From positions 1,736,001-1,800,000 of the forward strand of contig NZ_JACHXY010000001.1 in NCBI RefSeq assembly GCF_014192415.1: a stretch of 64,000 bases of DNA. The letters run 5' to 3'. Both the position numbers and the translations under genes were made by a program. Each line of letters starts with the position of its first letter. The first letter of the stretch is position 1. Positions 33,011 to 41,555 of this stretch are shown piece by piece. The notes under the pieces were generated by a model that saw only the letters and a program-made list of their open reading frames with translations, searched no databases and was not told where the DNA came from. This DNA comes from Microbacterium proteolyticum. GTDB lineage: Bacteria; Actinomycetota; Actinomycetes; Actinomycetales; Microbacteriaceae.

Positions 33011-34234
33011 TTAGACGCGTCCGGCGTGCACGGCCTCCAGCGCAGCGGCATCCGTCTCGCTCATGCCCTCGATCGGCTCGCCGTTCCATACGATGTCGTC
33101 GCCGAGGGCGGCGAGCACCTCTTTGCGGTCGCCGTGCGAGATCTTCGCTCCGTGCGCGATCGTCGCGGGGCTCCAGAGCATCGCGGCGTCATCCCACCAC
33201 CCGGCTCCGACGTCGCGCACGTGCAGCAGATCGTGCAGGGTCTTCGGCAGGTGCGACAGCGGCTCGGTGAACGCGTCGGCGATCACGGCGAGGGTGATCT
33301 GCCTCTCGGTACCGGGTATGGCGACCACCGGCTCGGCGAGCTCGCCCTGGATCGCCTTGGCCACGTCGTCGGCCTCGAGCAGGATGACGCCGTTGGTGGG
33401 GCGCGGGTTGCACTCGATGATCTTGTAGTCGGGGGCGGCCTCGGTGCCGTGGTCGACGAAGTCGAACGAGATCTGACCCGTGAAGCCCGGGTCGAGGGCG
33501 GCGACGAGCTGCTGCGTGTAGCGCAGGGTGTCGGTGCTGTCGACGGCGACAAACGCGATCGCGGTGGAGTGCGCCCACTGCTCGGCCGCCCGGTAGGTCG
33601 TGTGCGCCTGCACCGTGCCGTCGACCACCACGCTGTAGGTGCAGACCATGGGGCCGTCGACGAACGGCTGCACGAGCCACGGCTGCTCGGGGGTCGGCAC
33701 GCAGTCCTCGACGGGTACCTTGCCCGCGAGAGGGCCCGTGTTGGTCAACAGACCCACGCCGCCGCGCGAGAAGGCCGCGCGGGCGAAGTACCGGGGGAAG
33801 TCGGCGATGGCGGTGCGCAGCTCGTCGGGCGAGGTCACGACGACCGTCTCGGGGATGGGCACACCGGCACCCTGGGCGAGGCGCTGGAAGCTCGCCTTGT
33901 CATGCAGGCGCGCGAGGTCGCCGAAGCTTCCGGCGTACAGGCGCACCCCCGGGGGCAGGTCGGCCGCACGGGCGGCGAGGTAGAAGACCTCCTCGAAGGT
34001 CGGGATGACGACCTCGATGTCGTGCTCCTCGACGTAGGCGCTGATGGTCGCGATGAAAGCGTCGGTCTCGAAGCGCGGTGACGGGGTCGTCAGGTGCCCC
34101 GCGAGGAATCGCGAATGGCTGCCGACCGCTCCGTCGTACGTGTCCGCGGCGAAGACCGTGTGCCCCACGCTCCCGAGCTTGCGGATCAGATCCAGGGCGA
34201 AGGTGTTGCGGGAACTGGTGACGAGCACGCGCAT
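33011..34234 (-). CDS. ATP-grasp domain protein (carboxylate-amine ligase-like)
   Basis: This 407-residue protein contains a pre-ATP-grasp Rossmann-like domain (MRVLVTSSRNTFALDLIRKLGSVGHTVFAAD) and an ATP-grasp core with FARAAFSRGGVGLL, WLVQPFVDGPMVCTYSVV and the metal-binding KIIECNPRPTNGVIL. It should form an amide or related bond between a carboxylate and an amine using ATP. ATG 34234 gives a beta strand at the N terminus. It is divergent from the circularly permuted ATP-grasp operon across 115 bp, so the two ligases may act on the same product. The substrate is unknown. Confidence 0.82.
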   Translation of the reverse strand: MRVLVTSSRNTFALDLIRKLGSVGHTVFAADTYDGAVGSHSRFLAGHLTTPSPRFETDAFIATISAYVEEHDIEVVIPTFEEVFYLAARAADLPPGVRLYAGSFGDLARLHDKASFQRLAQGAGVPIPETVVVTSPDELRTAIADFPRYFARAAFSRGGVGLLTNTGPLAGKVPVEDCVPTPEQPWLVQPFVDGPMVCTYSVVVDGTVQAHTTYRAAEQWAHSTAIAFVAVDSTDTLRYTQQLVAALDPGFTGQISFDFVDHGTEAAPDYKIIECNPRPTNGVILLEADDVAKAIQGELAEPVVAIPGTERQITLAVIADAFTEPLSHLPKTLHDLLHVRDVGAGWWDDAAMLWSPATIAHGAKISHGDRKEVLAALGDDIVWNGEPIEGMSETDAAALEAVHAGRV

Positions 34235-34337
34235 GGAAGCACCCTTGATCGTGGCGGCGGAGGTTGGCGTCACTCTATCCACAGCCCGACACACCGACAT
34301 CGTCGTCGGGGAAACGTGTCGGCAACACGGTGCTGAG

Positions 34338-34343
34338 TAGAGT
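34338..34343 (+). promoter_or_regulatory. Probable leaderless -10 box of the permuted ATP-grasp operon
   Basis: TAGAGT ends 6 nt before ATG 34350 with no Shine-Dalgarno sequence between, the same arrangement seen before several other genes in this window. Confidence 0.5.
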
Positions 34344-34349
34344 CTTGGC

Positions 34350-36065
34350 ATGGGTGACCTGTTCGACGGTTACGGCTCCACGCTGGCGCCGCGCAAGACC
34401 GCATCCGGCATCCCGGCGTACGACGAGATGTTCGGTGCCCCGGCCACGGCCGGCGACGCCGCTCCCTCTCGCGAGGCGTACCGGGAGCTGTACCAAGCGC
34501 TCGCGCAGATGACCCAGGAGGAGCTGCGCGGCCGCACCGAGTCGTTGGCGAGTTCGTACCTGGCTCAGGGCGTGACGTTCGACTTCGCGGGCGAGGAGCG
34601 GCCGTTCCCGCTCGATGCCGTGCCCCGGGTCATCGCCTATGACGAGTGGTCGCGCATCGAGGCAGGCGTGAAGCAGCGCGTCCGGGCGCTCGAGGCCTTC
34701 CTCGACGACGCCTACGGCAATCAGCACTGCGTGCGCGACGGCATCCTGCCCGCCGGTCTCATCTCGTCGTCGCAGTACTTCTACCGTCAGGCCGCCGGCA
34801 TCCGCAGCGCCAACGGCGTGCGCATCCAGGTGTCGGGCATCGACCTCATCCGCGACGAGCACGGTGAGATGCGTGTGCTCGAAGACAACGTGCGCGTGCC
34901 CTCCGGCGTCTCGTACGTGATCTCGAACCGCCGGGTGATGGCGCAGACCCTGCCCGAACTCTTCGTGTCGATGCGCGTGCGCCCCGTGGGCGACTACCCC
35001 AACAAGCTGCTCGCGGCCCTGCGCGCCTCGGCCCCGCCCGGCATCGACGATCCGAACATCGTCGTGCTCACCCCGGGCGTCTACAACTCGGCGTACTTCG
35101 AGCACACGCTGCTCGCGCGCCTGATGGGCGTCGAGCTGGTCGAGGGGCGCGACCTGTTGAGCATCGGCGGCAAGGTGTTCATGCGCACCACCCGCGGGCC
35201 GCAGCGCGTCGACGTCATCTACCGCCGCGTCGACGACGACTTCCTCGACCCGCTGCAGTTCCGCGCCGACTCGATGCTGGGCGCTCCCGGCCTCATGCTC
35301 GCCGCGCGCCTGGGCAACGTCACGATCGCCAACGCCGTCGGCAACGGGGTGGCCGACGACAAACTGCTTTACACGTACGTGCCCGAACTGATCCGGTACT
35401 ACCTCGCCGAGGAGCCGATCCTGAAGAACGTCGACACCTGGCGCCTCGAAGATCCGGGCGCGCTCGAAGAGGTGCTCGACCGCCTGCCGGAACTGGTGGT
35501 GAAGCCCGTCGACGGCTCCGGCGGCAAGGGCCTCGTCGTGGGCCCCGACGCCTCGCCCTCCGAACTCGACGCGCTGCGCAAGCGCCTGAAAGCCGATCCA
35601 CGCGGCTGGATCGCCCAGCCCGTGGTGATGCTCTCGACCATCCCGACGTTGGTGGAAGACGGGATGCGGCCGCGGCACGCGGATCTGCGTCCGTTCGCCG
35701 TGAACGACGGCGACGACATCTGGGTGCTGCCGGGCGGTCTCACCCGCGTCGCCCTCCCCGAGGGGCAGCTCGTGGTGAACTCCAGCCAGGGCGGCGGGTC
35801 GAAGGACACGTGGGTCGTCGGCGGTTCCGCTCCCTCGCACGTCGAGTACGGCCAGGGCAACGGTGTGTCGGGGCTCGTTGCCGACCAGGCGGCGGTGACC
35901 GAGTCGATCCCCATCATCTACGACGGCCAGCCCGCCCCGGCGACCTCGCCGCGTGACCAGCGGCCCGGCCGCGACCAGCAGGAGCAGCAGCAGCAGGACG
36001 CCGGTGTGCAGCACGGCCCGCAGGCGGAGCAGCAGCAGCAGACGCGGGAGGAGCCGGGATGCTGA
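34350..36065 (+). CDS. Circularly permuted type 2 ATP-grasp protein
   Basis: This 571-residue protein is of the permuted ATP-grasp family (DUF404/DUF407). It is recognised by GIPAYDEMF near the start, FPLDAVPRVIAYDEWSRIEAGVKQRVRALEAFLDDAYG, LIRDEHGEMRVLEDNVRVPSGVSYVISNRRVM and VVKPVDGSGGKGLVVGP. Such proteins are predicted to ligate amino acids to a peptide or small molecule. The C terminus (about 530-571) is an unusual glutamine-rich tail. The gene overlaps the alpha-E gene by 7 nt. The alpha-E plus transglutaminase association is conserved in many bacteria, and the product of the pathway is unknown. Confidence 0.9.
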   Translation: MGDLFDGYGSTLAPRKTASGIPAYDEMFGAPATAGDAAPSREAYRELYQALAQMTQEELRGRTESLASSYLAQGVTFDFAGEERPFPLDAVPRVIAYDEWSRIEAGVKQRVRALEAFLDDAYGNQHCVRDGILPAGLISSSQYFYRQAAGIRSANGVRIQVSGIDLIRDEHGEMRVLEDNVRVPSGVSYVISNRRVMAQTLPELFVSMRVRPVGDYPNKLLAALRASAPPGIDDPNIVVLTPGVYNSAYFEHTLLARLMGVELVEGRDLLSIGGKVFMRTTRGPQRVDVIYRRVDDDFLDPLQFRADSMLGAPGLMLAARLGNVTIANAVGNGVADDKLLYTYVPELIRYYLAEEPILKNVDTWRLEDPGALEEVLDRLPELVVKPVDGSGGKGLVVGPDASPSELDALRKRLKADPRGWIAQPVVMLSTIPTLVEDGMRPRHADLRPFAVNDGDDIWVLPGGLTRVALPEGQLVVNSSQGGGSKDTWVVGGSAPSHVEYGQGNGVSGLVADQAAVTESIPIIYDGQPAPATSPRDQRPGRDQQEQQQQDAGVQHGPQAEQQQQTREEPGC

Positions 36066-36991
36066 GCCGCATTGCAGAGAGCCTCTTCTGGATCGGGCGC
36101 TACATAGAGCGCAGCGACGGCACGGCGCGCATCCTCGACGTGCACCTCCAGCTCCTGCTCGAAGACCCCTGGATCGACGAGGACACCGCGTGCCGTTCGC
36201 TGCTGAGCGTGATGGGCTCGGCCTGGCCGGAGAACATCGACACCGTGCGCCGCGACGACGTGCTCGCCCGGCTCGCCGTCGACCGGATGAACCCGTCGAG
36301 CATCGCGTACTCGCTCACCGCGGCGCGCGAGAACGCCCGCCGTGCACGCGAGATCGTCTCCACCGAGCTCTGGGAGACCCTCAACACCACGAACTCCCGG
36401 ATGCCGCGACGGTTGCAGACCGAGAAGGTGCACGAGTTCTTCCAGTGGACGCGCGAGCGTGCGGCCCTGGCCATCGGCATCGTCGACTCGTCCACCAACC
36501 GCGACGAGGCGTGGCAGTTCTTCACCCTCGGCCGCAGCATCGAGCGCACCGACATGACGGCGCGGCTGCTGGCCACGCGGTCGCTGACCGAGGTGTCGGG
36601 TCCGTCGTGGACGACGATCCTGCGCTCGTGCGGCGCCTACGAGGCGTACCTGCGCACGTATCGGGGGATGCCGAGTGCCCGCAACGCGGCCGAGTTCCTG
36701 TTGCTCGACCGCCTGTTCCCCCGCTCGATCATCTTCTCGATCCAGCGGGCCGAGGATTGCATGAGCGCCATCGACCCGCGCGCCGACCGCGTCGGCCACT
36801 CCAACACCGTGCTGCGCGCTCTCGGGCAGATTCGCAACGACCTCGAGTACCGGCCCATCAGCGAGATCCTGTCGGAGTTGCCCGAGCACATGCAGCGCGT
36901 GCAGACGGTCACGCGGGAGGCGTCGGAGGCGATCCGCTCGCGGTTCTTCCCGACGCAGGCCGAGCCGAGCTGGATCGGGGAGATCTCGTGA
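36059..36991 (+). CDS. Alpha-E domain protein (DUF403)
   Basis: This 310-residue all-alpha protein begins with the family signature MLSRIAESLFWIGRYIERSDGTARILDVH and contains NARRAREIVSTELWETLN and FFTLGRSIERTDMTARLL, the paired Glu/Arg helices that give the family its name. It accompanies permuted ATP-grasp proteins and may act as a scaffold or as a substrate-handling subunit. ATG 36059 lies inside the end of the upstream gene, and the stop overlaps the next start as GTGA. No enzymatic activity is established. Confidence 0.9.
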   Translation: MLSRIAESLFWIGRYIERSDGTARILDVHLQLLLEDPWIDEDTACRSLLSVMGSAWPENIDTVRRDDVLARLAVDRMNPSSIAYSLTAARENARRAREIVSTELWETLNTTNSRMPRRLQTEKVHEFFQWTRERAALAIGIVDSSTNRDEAWQFFTLGRSIERTDMTARLLATRSLTEVSGPSWTTILRSCGAYEAYLRTYRGMPSARNAAEFLLLDRLFPRSIIFSIQRAEDCMSAIDPRADRVGHSNTVLRALGQIRNDLEYRPISEILSELPEHMQRVQTVTREASEAIRSRFFPTQAEPSWIGEIS

Positions 36992-37833
36992 AACGTCTTC
37001 GTATCGAGCACCAGACCGGGTTCATCTACCCGGGCGACGTCTCCGCGTCCTACAACGAGGCCCGGATGCTGCCGCACTCGACCGACAGTCAGTTCGTGCT
37101 GAGCTCGTCGCTCGACATCGAGCCGTCGACCTCGGTCAACCAGTACGTCGACTATTTCGGCACGCGGGTCGCGGCCTTCGACGTGCTGTCGCCGCACTCG
37201 GCGCTCACGATCACGGCGCGCTCGCTCATCGAGGTGCGTCCGCGTCCGATCGAGCACGCCGACATCACCTGGGAGCAGCTCGCCGCCGAGGCCGATCGAT
37301 CCATCTCGACCGTCGAGCAGCTCACGCAGACACGTCGCACGACCCCGCATCCCGAGGTCGCGGCGTTGGCGCGGTCCATCGCGGCGCAGCACGAGCGTCC
37401 GGGTCCCGCTGCCCACGCCATCGCGGAAGCCGTCGGTGACGCCATCGACTACATGCAGGGCGTCACGGCCGTCACGTCGACGGCCATCGACGCGTGGGAG
37501 GCCCGTAAGGGCGTCTGCCAGGACATCGCGCACATCGCGATCGGGGCGCTCCGCGAGGTCGGCATCCCGGCCCGCTACGTCTCGGGCTACCTGCACCCGA
37601 AGCCGTCCGCCGAGGTCGGCGAGGCGGTGACGGGGGAGTCCCACGCGTGGGTGGAATGGTTCGCGGGTGACTGGCAGGGCTTCGACCCCACGAACAACAT
37701 CGAGATCGGCGATCGTCACGTCCTCGTCGGCCGCGGACGCGACTACAACGACGTGCCGCCGCTCCGGGGCGTCTACGCCGGTCCCGGTCGCAGCAACCTC
37801 AAGGTGAAGGTCACGATCACGCGCGAGACCTGA
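36988..37833 (+). CDS. Transglutaminase-like cysteine protease family protein
   Basis: This 281-residue protein carries an N-terminal beta domain (RIEHQTGFIYPG) and a transglutaminase core. The catalytic Cys is in EARKGVCQDIAHIAIGALRE, the His in GESHAWVEWFAGDWQGFDPT and the Asp in that same DPT. These proteins act as peptidases or amide-transferring enzymes with permuted ATP-grasp ligases, possibly trimming or hydrolysing the ligated product. GTG 36988 overlaps the alpha-E stop. It ends 7 nt from the convergent tetR stop, with no clear terminator between. Confidence 0.9.
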   Translation: MKRLRIEHQTGFIYPGDVSASYNEARMLPHSTDSQFVLSSSLDIEPSTSVNQYVDYFGTRVAAFDVLSPHSALTITARSLIEVRPRPIEHADITWEQLAAEADRSISTVEQLTQTRRTTPHPEVAALARSIAAQHERPGPAAHAIAEAVGDAIDYMQGVTAVTSTAIDAWEARKGVCQDIAHIAIGALREVGIPARYVSGYLHPKPSAEVGEAVTGESHAWVEWFAGDWQGFDPTNNIEIGDRHVLVGRGRDYNDVPPLRGVYAGPGRSNLKVKVTITRET

Positions 37834-37840
37834 GTCGGGG

Positions 37841-38461
37841 TCAGTCGGCCGCCGCCGCCCCCAGCACGGTCTGGATCTCGCGGTGGAGGGCGGGGAGGTT
37901 CGCCTCCTCCCCGCGGTCGGCGCGGCGCGCCCACTCGTCGAGGGCGGTGCGCATCTCGAGGGCCGCGAGACCGATCGCCGCGCGTACATCGAGCTCGCTG
38001 AGGCCGATGCGCGCGGCGATCCCGGGGACGAACAGGTCGGACGAGGTCGCTTCACGCCGGATGGCCGCGCCGAGCAGCGTCGGTTCGTGACCGATCAAGC
38101 GCCGGACGCGAAGGAATCGCGCGCGCGCGTGCGCGTCGGCGTGCAGGCGGTCGAGTTCGCGAGCGAAGACCTCGCGCAGCGCCTGAGTGAGGGCGGCGAT
38201 GTCGTCGCCGTCGGCGCCGATCTCCGCGAAGGCGGCGACGAAGCGTTCGTCGTCGATGAAGACGGCGTCCTCCTTCGTGCCCGCGAGGCGGAAGAAGGTG
38301 CGGGCCGAGACGCCCGCGCGGGCGGCGATCTCGTCGACGGTCGTGCGCGCGACGCCCTTCTCCTCGAACAGGTCGAGGGCGGCCTCGCAGATCTCGAGCG
38401 TCGTCTCGCGTCGTCGGCGGTCGCGCAGTGCCTCGCCGAGGGGTGCCGCTGCGGTCTCCAT
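37841..38461 (-). CDS. TetR/AcrR-family transcriptional regulator
   Basis: This 206-residue regulator has the N-terminal TetR helix-turn-helix: TTLEICEAALDLFEEKGVARTTVDEIAARAGVSARTFFRLAGTKEDAVF at about residues 20-68. The C-terminal ligand domain is helical. It most likely represses the divergent DHA2 exporter. ATG 38461 is chosen because TACTGT (minus strand, 38469-38474) lies 7 nt upstream, a possible leaderless start. ATG 38503 would place the operator palindrome inside the gene. The ligand is unknown. Confidence 0.88.
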   Translation of the reverse strand: METAAAPLGEALRDRRRRETTLEICEAALDLFEEKGVARTTVDEIAARAGVSARTFFRLAGTKEDAVFIDDERFVAAFAEIGADGDDIAALTQALREVFARELDRLHADAHARARFLRVRRLIGHEPTLLGAAIRREATSSDLFVPGIAARIGLSELDVRAAIGLAALEMRTALDEWARRADRGEEANLPALHREIQTVLGAAAAD

Positions 38462-38487
38462 GTCGGCTACAGTAGTCCATGTCTTAT

Positions 38488-38502
38488 TGGCAGTCACTGC
38501 CA
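38488..38502. promoter_or_regulatory. Operator palindrome between tetR and the DHA2 exporter
   Basis: TGGCAGTCACTGCCA is a perfect 7-1-7 palindrome, with AT-rich flanks that continue the symmetry partly (ATT..ACAAT). It overlaps the expected -35 region of tetR and lies 43 bp before the exporter start, as expected for a TetR operator controlling both genes. Confidence 0.7.
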
Positions 38503-38544
38503 CAATGTCATTAACTGCTCACCATCCGTTCAGATTGGTCGTCC

Positions 38545-40017
38545 ATGGTCGCCACCGGAACCGTCCCCACCGCCGCCCCGCCCGCAAAGGCCGCCGTGCG
38601 TCCGGGCGCCGTCATCGCGCTGCTCGTCGTCGCCGCCTTCGTCGTCATCCTCAACGAGACGATCATGGGCGTGGCGCTGCCCGAGCTCATGCGCGAACTC
38701 GACATCACCGCCGCCACCGCGCAGTGGCTCACCACGGCGTTCCTGCTCACCATGGCCGTCGTCATTCCTGTCACGGGGTTCCTCATCCAGCGGTTCCCGC
38801 TGCGCGCGCTCTTCTTCGCGGCGATGGGGCTGTTCACGCTCGGAACGGTGATCGCGGCCGTCGCCCCCGGCTTCGGCGTGCTGCTCCTCGGCCGCATCGT
38901 GCAGGCGTCCGGCACGGCGATCATGATCCCGCTGCTGTTCACGACCGTGCTCAACGTCGTTCCCGCCCACCGGCGCGGACGCATGATGGGCCTCATCTCG
39001 ATCGTCATCTCGGTGGCGCCGGCCGTGGGTCCCACCGTCTCGGGGCTGATCCTGTCGGTCTTCCCCTGGCGGGCCATGTTCATCGTCATGGTGCCGATCG
39101 CCCTGGTCGCGATCGCGCTGGGCGCCCGCTGGGTGAAGAACCTCACCGAGACCCGCCGCGTGACCCTCGACGTCCCGTCGGTGGTGCTCTCGGCCCTGGC
39201 GTTCGGCGGCATCATCTTCGGTCTCTCCAGCATCGGCGAGGCGGCCGACGGTCACGCGATCGTTCCGGTCTGGATCCCGCTCGTGGTGGGGGCCGTCGCG
39301 CTCGCGGCCTTCGTCGTGCGTCAGCTGCGCCTCGGTTCCACCGACCGCGTGCTGTTGAACCTCGCGGTCTTCCGCCACTCCGCCTTCACCGTCGCCGTGA
39401 TCCTCGTCGTGGTCGCCATGACGACGCTCTTCGGCGTGCTCATTCTGCTGCCGCTGTACCTGCAGAACGTGCTCGGCCTCGGAACCCTGCCCACCGGTCT
39501 GATGCTGCTGCCCGGCGGCCTGCTCATGGGCCTGATGGCCCCCCTCGTCGGAAACCTCTTCGATCGCTTCGGCGCGCGTCCGCTCGTGCTGCCGGGCGCG
39601 GTCGTGGCGAGTGCCGCGCTGTGGGGGTTCGCCACGCTCTCGGTGTCGACGCCGATCGGTTTCGTCATCGCCGTGCACTGCGTGCTGAGTCTGGGGCTCG
39701 CGTTCATGCTCACCCCGCTGATGACCTCGGCTCTCGGTTCGCTCCCGCGTGCGCTCTACCCGCACGGCTCCGCGATCGTCTCGACCGTCCAGCAGCTCGC
39801 GGGTGCGGCCGGCACGGCGGTGTTCGTGACGCTCATGACGGTGGGTGCCGCGACGGCGGCGGCGAACGAGGGCGCATCGACGGTGGATGCCACGGCGTCC
39901 GGCATCCATTCGGCCTTCTTCGTCGCGGCGTGCCTGTCGGTCGCCGTCATCGTGCTGGCGGCGTTCGTGCGCTCCCCGAAGCAGGTCGATGCCCCCGAGG
40001 CGATGCCGGCGCACTGA
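38545..40017 (+). CDS. DHA2-family MFS multidrug efflux transporter (EmrB/QacA type)
   Basis: This 490-residue transporter has about 14 transmembrane helices. LNETIMGVALPELMRELD resembles motif D1 of the DHA2 group, QWLTTAFLLTMAVVIPVTGFL and RIVQASGTAIMIPLL are further markers, and the antiporter motif C region appears as ISVAPAVGPTVSGLI. It should export drugs or toxic metabolites by proton antiport. The divergent tetR gene and the palindrome between them imply ligand-induced expression. The start is ATG 38545. An upstream frame through the operator is ignored. Confidence 0.9.
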   Translation: MVATGTVPTAAPPAKAAVRPGAVIALLVVAAFVVILNETIMGVALPELMRELDITAATAQWLTTAFLLTMAVVIPVTGFLIQRFPLRALFFAAMGLFTLGTVIAAVAPGFGVLLLGRIVQASGTAIMIPLLFTTVLNVVPAHRRGRMMGLISIVISVAPAVGPTVSGLILSVFPWRAMFIVMVPIALVAIALGARWVKNLTETRRVTLDVPSVVLSALAFGGIIFGLSSIGEAADGHAIVPVWIPLVVGAVALAAFVVRQLRLGSTDRVLLNLAVFRHSAFTVAVILVVVAMTTLFGVLILLPLYLQNVLGLGTLPTGLMLLPGGLLMGLMAPLVGNLFDRFGARPLVLPGAVVASAALWGFATLSVSTPIGFVIAVHCVLSLGLAFMLTPLMTSALGSLPRALYPHGSAIVSTVQQLAGAAGTAVFVTLMTVGAATAAANEGASTVDATASGIHSAFFVAACLSVAVIVLAAFVRSPKQVDAPEAMPAH

Positions 40018-40169
40018 GGAGGTCGGCGGGGTCGCCGCGCTACGGCGCCCCCGTCGACGCCCTCGCCCGTGGGCGGTGGGGTGGGGGCGTTGCCGCCGGT
40101 TCCGCTCCATGGCGGGAGGAGACCCGGGTTCCTGAATCCCTTCTGGACACGCCCACGGAGGGCGTACGA

Positions 40170-40184
40170 TGTGGTCAGACCACA
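40170..40184. promoter_or_regulatory. GntR/FCD (LldR-type) operator upstream of the lactate dehydrogenase gene
   Basis: TGTGGTCAGACCACA is a perfect 7-1-7 palindrome and fits the TNGTNNNACNA pattern of FadR/LldR-type GntR regulators. It abuts a TACGAT -10-like box (40165-40170), so bound repressor would block transcription of the gene starting at 40202. No gntR gene is in the window. Confidence 0.7.
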
Positions 40185-40201
40185 CAGAAGAGGCAACCCC
40201 C

Positions 40202-41458
40202 ATGGTTCACCGCCAGCTCCCCAAAGTCGGCGAGCTCCTCGAGCTCATGCAGTTCAAGAAGCCCGAGTTCGATGCCCGCACCCGCCGCCTCGACGCGGCG
40301 TTGACCATCGCCGACCTCCGCGCAATCGCCAAGCGTCGCACGCCCAAGGCCGCGTTCGACTACACCGACGGTGCGGCCGAGGCCGAACTGTCGCTGGACC
40401 GCGCGCGCCGCGCATTCGAGGACGTCGAGTTCCATCCCGACATCCTGCGGCCGGCGGCCGACGTCGACACCTCCTGCGAGATCCTCGGCGGACCCTCAGC
40501 GCTACCGTTCGGCATCGCGCCGACCGGATTCGCGCGGCTGATGCAGACCGAGGGGGAGTCAGCGGGAGCGTCCGCGGCGGCCGCCGCCGGCATCCCGTTC
40601 ACTCTGTCGACCCTGGGGACGACGTCGATCGAGGGTGTGAAGGCCGCCAACCCCGTCGGGCGAAACTGGTTCCAGCTGTACGTCATGCGACAGCGAGAGA
40701 TCTCGTACGGCCTGGTCGAGCGGGCCGCCGCGGCCGGGTTCGACACGCTCATGTTCACCGTCGACACTCCCATCGCCGGCGCCCGGCTTCGCGACAAGCG
40801 CAACGGCTTCTCGATCCCGCCGCAGTTGACGCTGGGCACCATCGTCGACGCGCTCCCGCGTCCGTGGTGGTGGTACGACTTCCTCACCACGCCGAAGCTC
40901 GAGTTCGCCTCGCTCAGCACCACGGGCGGCACCGTCGGCGAACTGGTGAACGCCGCGATGGATCCCACCATCGGTTACGACGACCTCGATGTCATCCGGG
41001 GCATGTGGCCCGGCAAGCTCGTCGTGAAAGGCGTGCAGAACGTCGCCGACGCGGCGCGCCTGGTGGACCTCGGCGTCGACGGCCTCGTGCTCTCGAACCA
41101 CGGCGGCCGTCAGCTCGACCGTGCGCCCATCCCCTTCCACCTCCTGCCGAAAGTCGTGCGCGAGGTCGGGAAGGACGCGACCGTCATGATCGACACCGGC
41201 ATCATGAACGGCGCCGACATCGTGGCATCCGTCGCCCTCGGCGCGAAGTTCACCCTCATCGGTCGGGCCTACCTGTACGGCCTGATGGCCGGCGGGCGTC
41301 AGGGCGTCGATCGCACGATCGCCATCCTGCGCAGCGAGATCGAACGCACGATGACGCTGCTCGGCGTGTCGTCGCTCGCGGAACTCGAGCCGCGGCACGT
41401 GACGCAGCTCACGCGCCTGGTGCCGGTGGACCTGCAGGCGGCCGACGCGCGGGTCTGA
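40202..41458 (+). CDS. lldD: FMN-dependent alpha-hydroxy-acid dehydrogenase (L-lactate dehydrogenase type)
   Basis: This 418-residue flavoenzyme of the lactate/glycolate oxidase family oxidises an L-2-hydroxyacid, probably L-lactate to pyruvate. [14 protein letters not shown] begins the barrel, [12 protein letters not shown] and [14 protein letters not shown] bind [14 protein letters not shown] follows, and [14 protein letters not shown] holds the catalytic His and substrate Arg. [30 protein letters not shown] is the FMN phosphate site. The start is ATG 40202, with an AGAGG site upstream. Regulation by a GntR-type repressor is suggested by the palindrome at 40170-40184. Glycolate or mandelate are alternative substrates. 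Confidence 0.88.
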   Translation: MVHRQLPKVGELLELMQFKKPEFDARTRRLDAALTIADLRAIAKRRTPKAAFDYTDGAAEAELSLDRARRAFEDVEFHPDILRPAADVDTSCEILGGPSALPFGIAPTGFARLMQTEGESAGASAAAAAGIPFTLSTLGTTSIEGVKAANPVGRNWFQLYVMRQREISYGLVERAAAAGFDTLMFTVDTPIAGARLRDKRNGFSIPPQLTLGTIVDALPRPWWWYDFLTTPKLEFASLSTTGGTVGELVNAAMDPTIGYDDLDVIRGMWPGKLVVKGVQNVADAARLVDLGVDGLVLSNHGGRQLDRAPIPFHLLPKVVREVGKDATVMIDTGIMNGADIVASVALGAKFTLIGRAYLYGLMAGGRQGVDRTIAILRSEIERTMTLLGVSSLAELEPRHVTQLTRLVPVDLQAADARV

Positions 41459-41489
41459 GGCTCCGCAGGAGTTCGCGACTGCTGCGACG

Positions 41490-41549
41490 CGCTCAGCCTC
41501 CGCGCGATCGTGGCCTCCCCCACGGGGTGCACATCGCGGAGCCTGAGCG
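41490..41549. terminator. Bidirectional terminator-like inverted repeat between convergent genes
   Basis: CGCTCAGCCTCCGCG pairs with CGCGGAGCCTGAGCG (one mismatch of 15), with an inner CCCC-CAC-GGGG stem in the loop. A third partial copy (CTGAGGCTCCGC) begins at the lldD stop. It lies between the convergent lldD and DHA2 genes. Confidence 0.55.
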
Positions 41550-41555
41550 CGGCTC

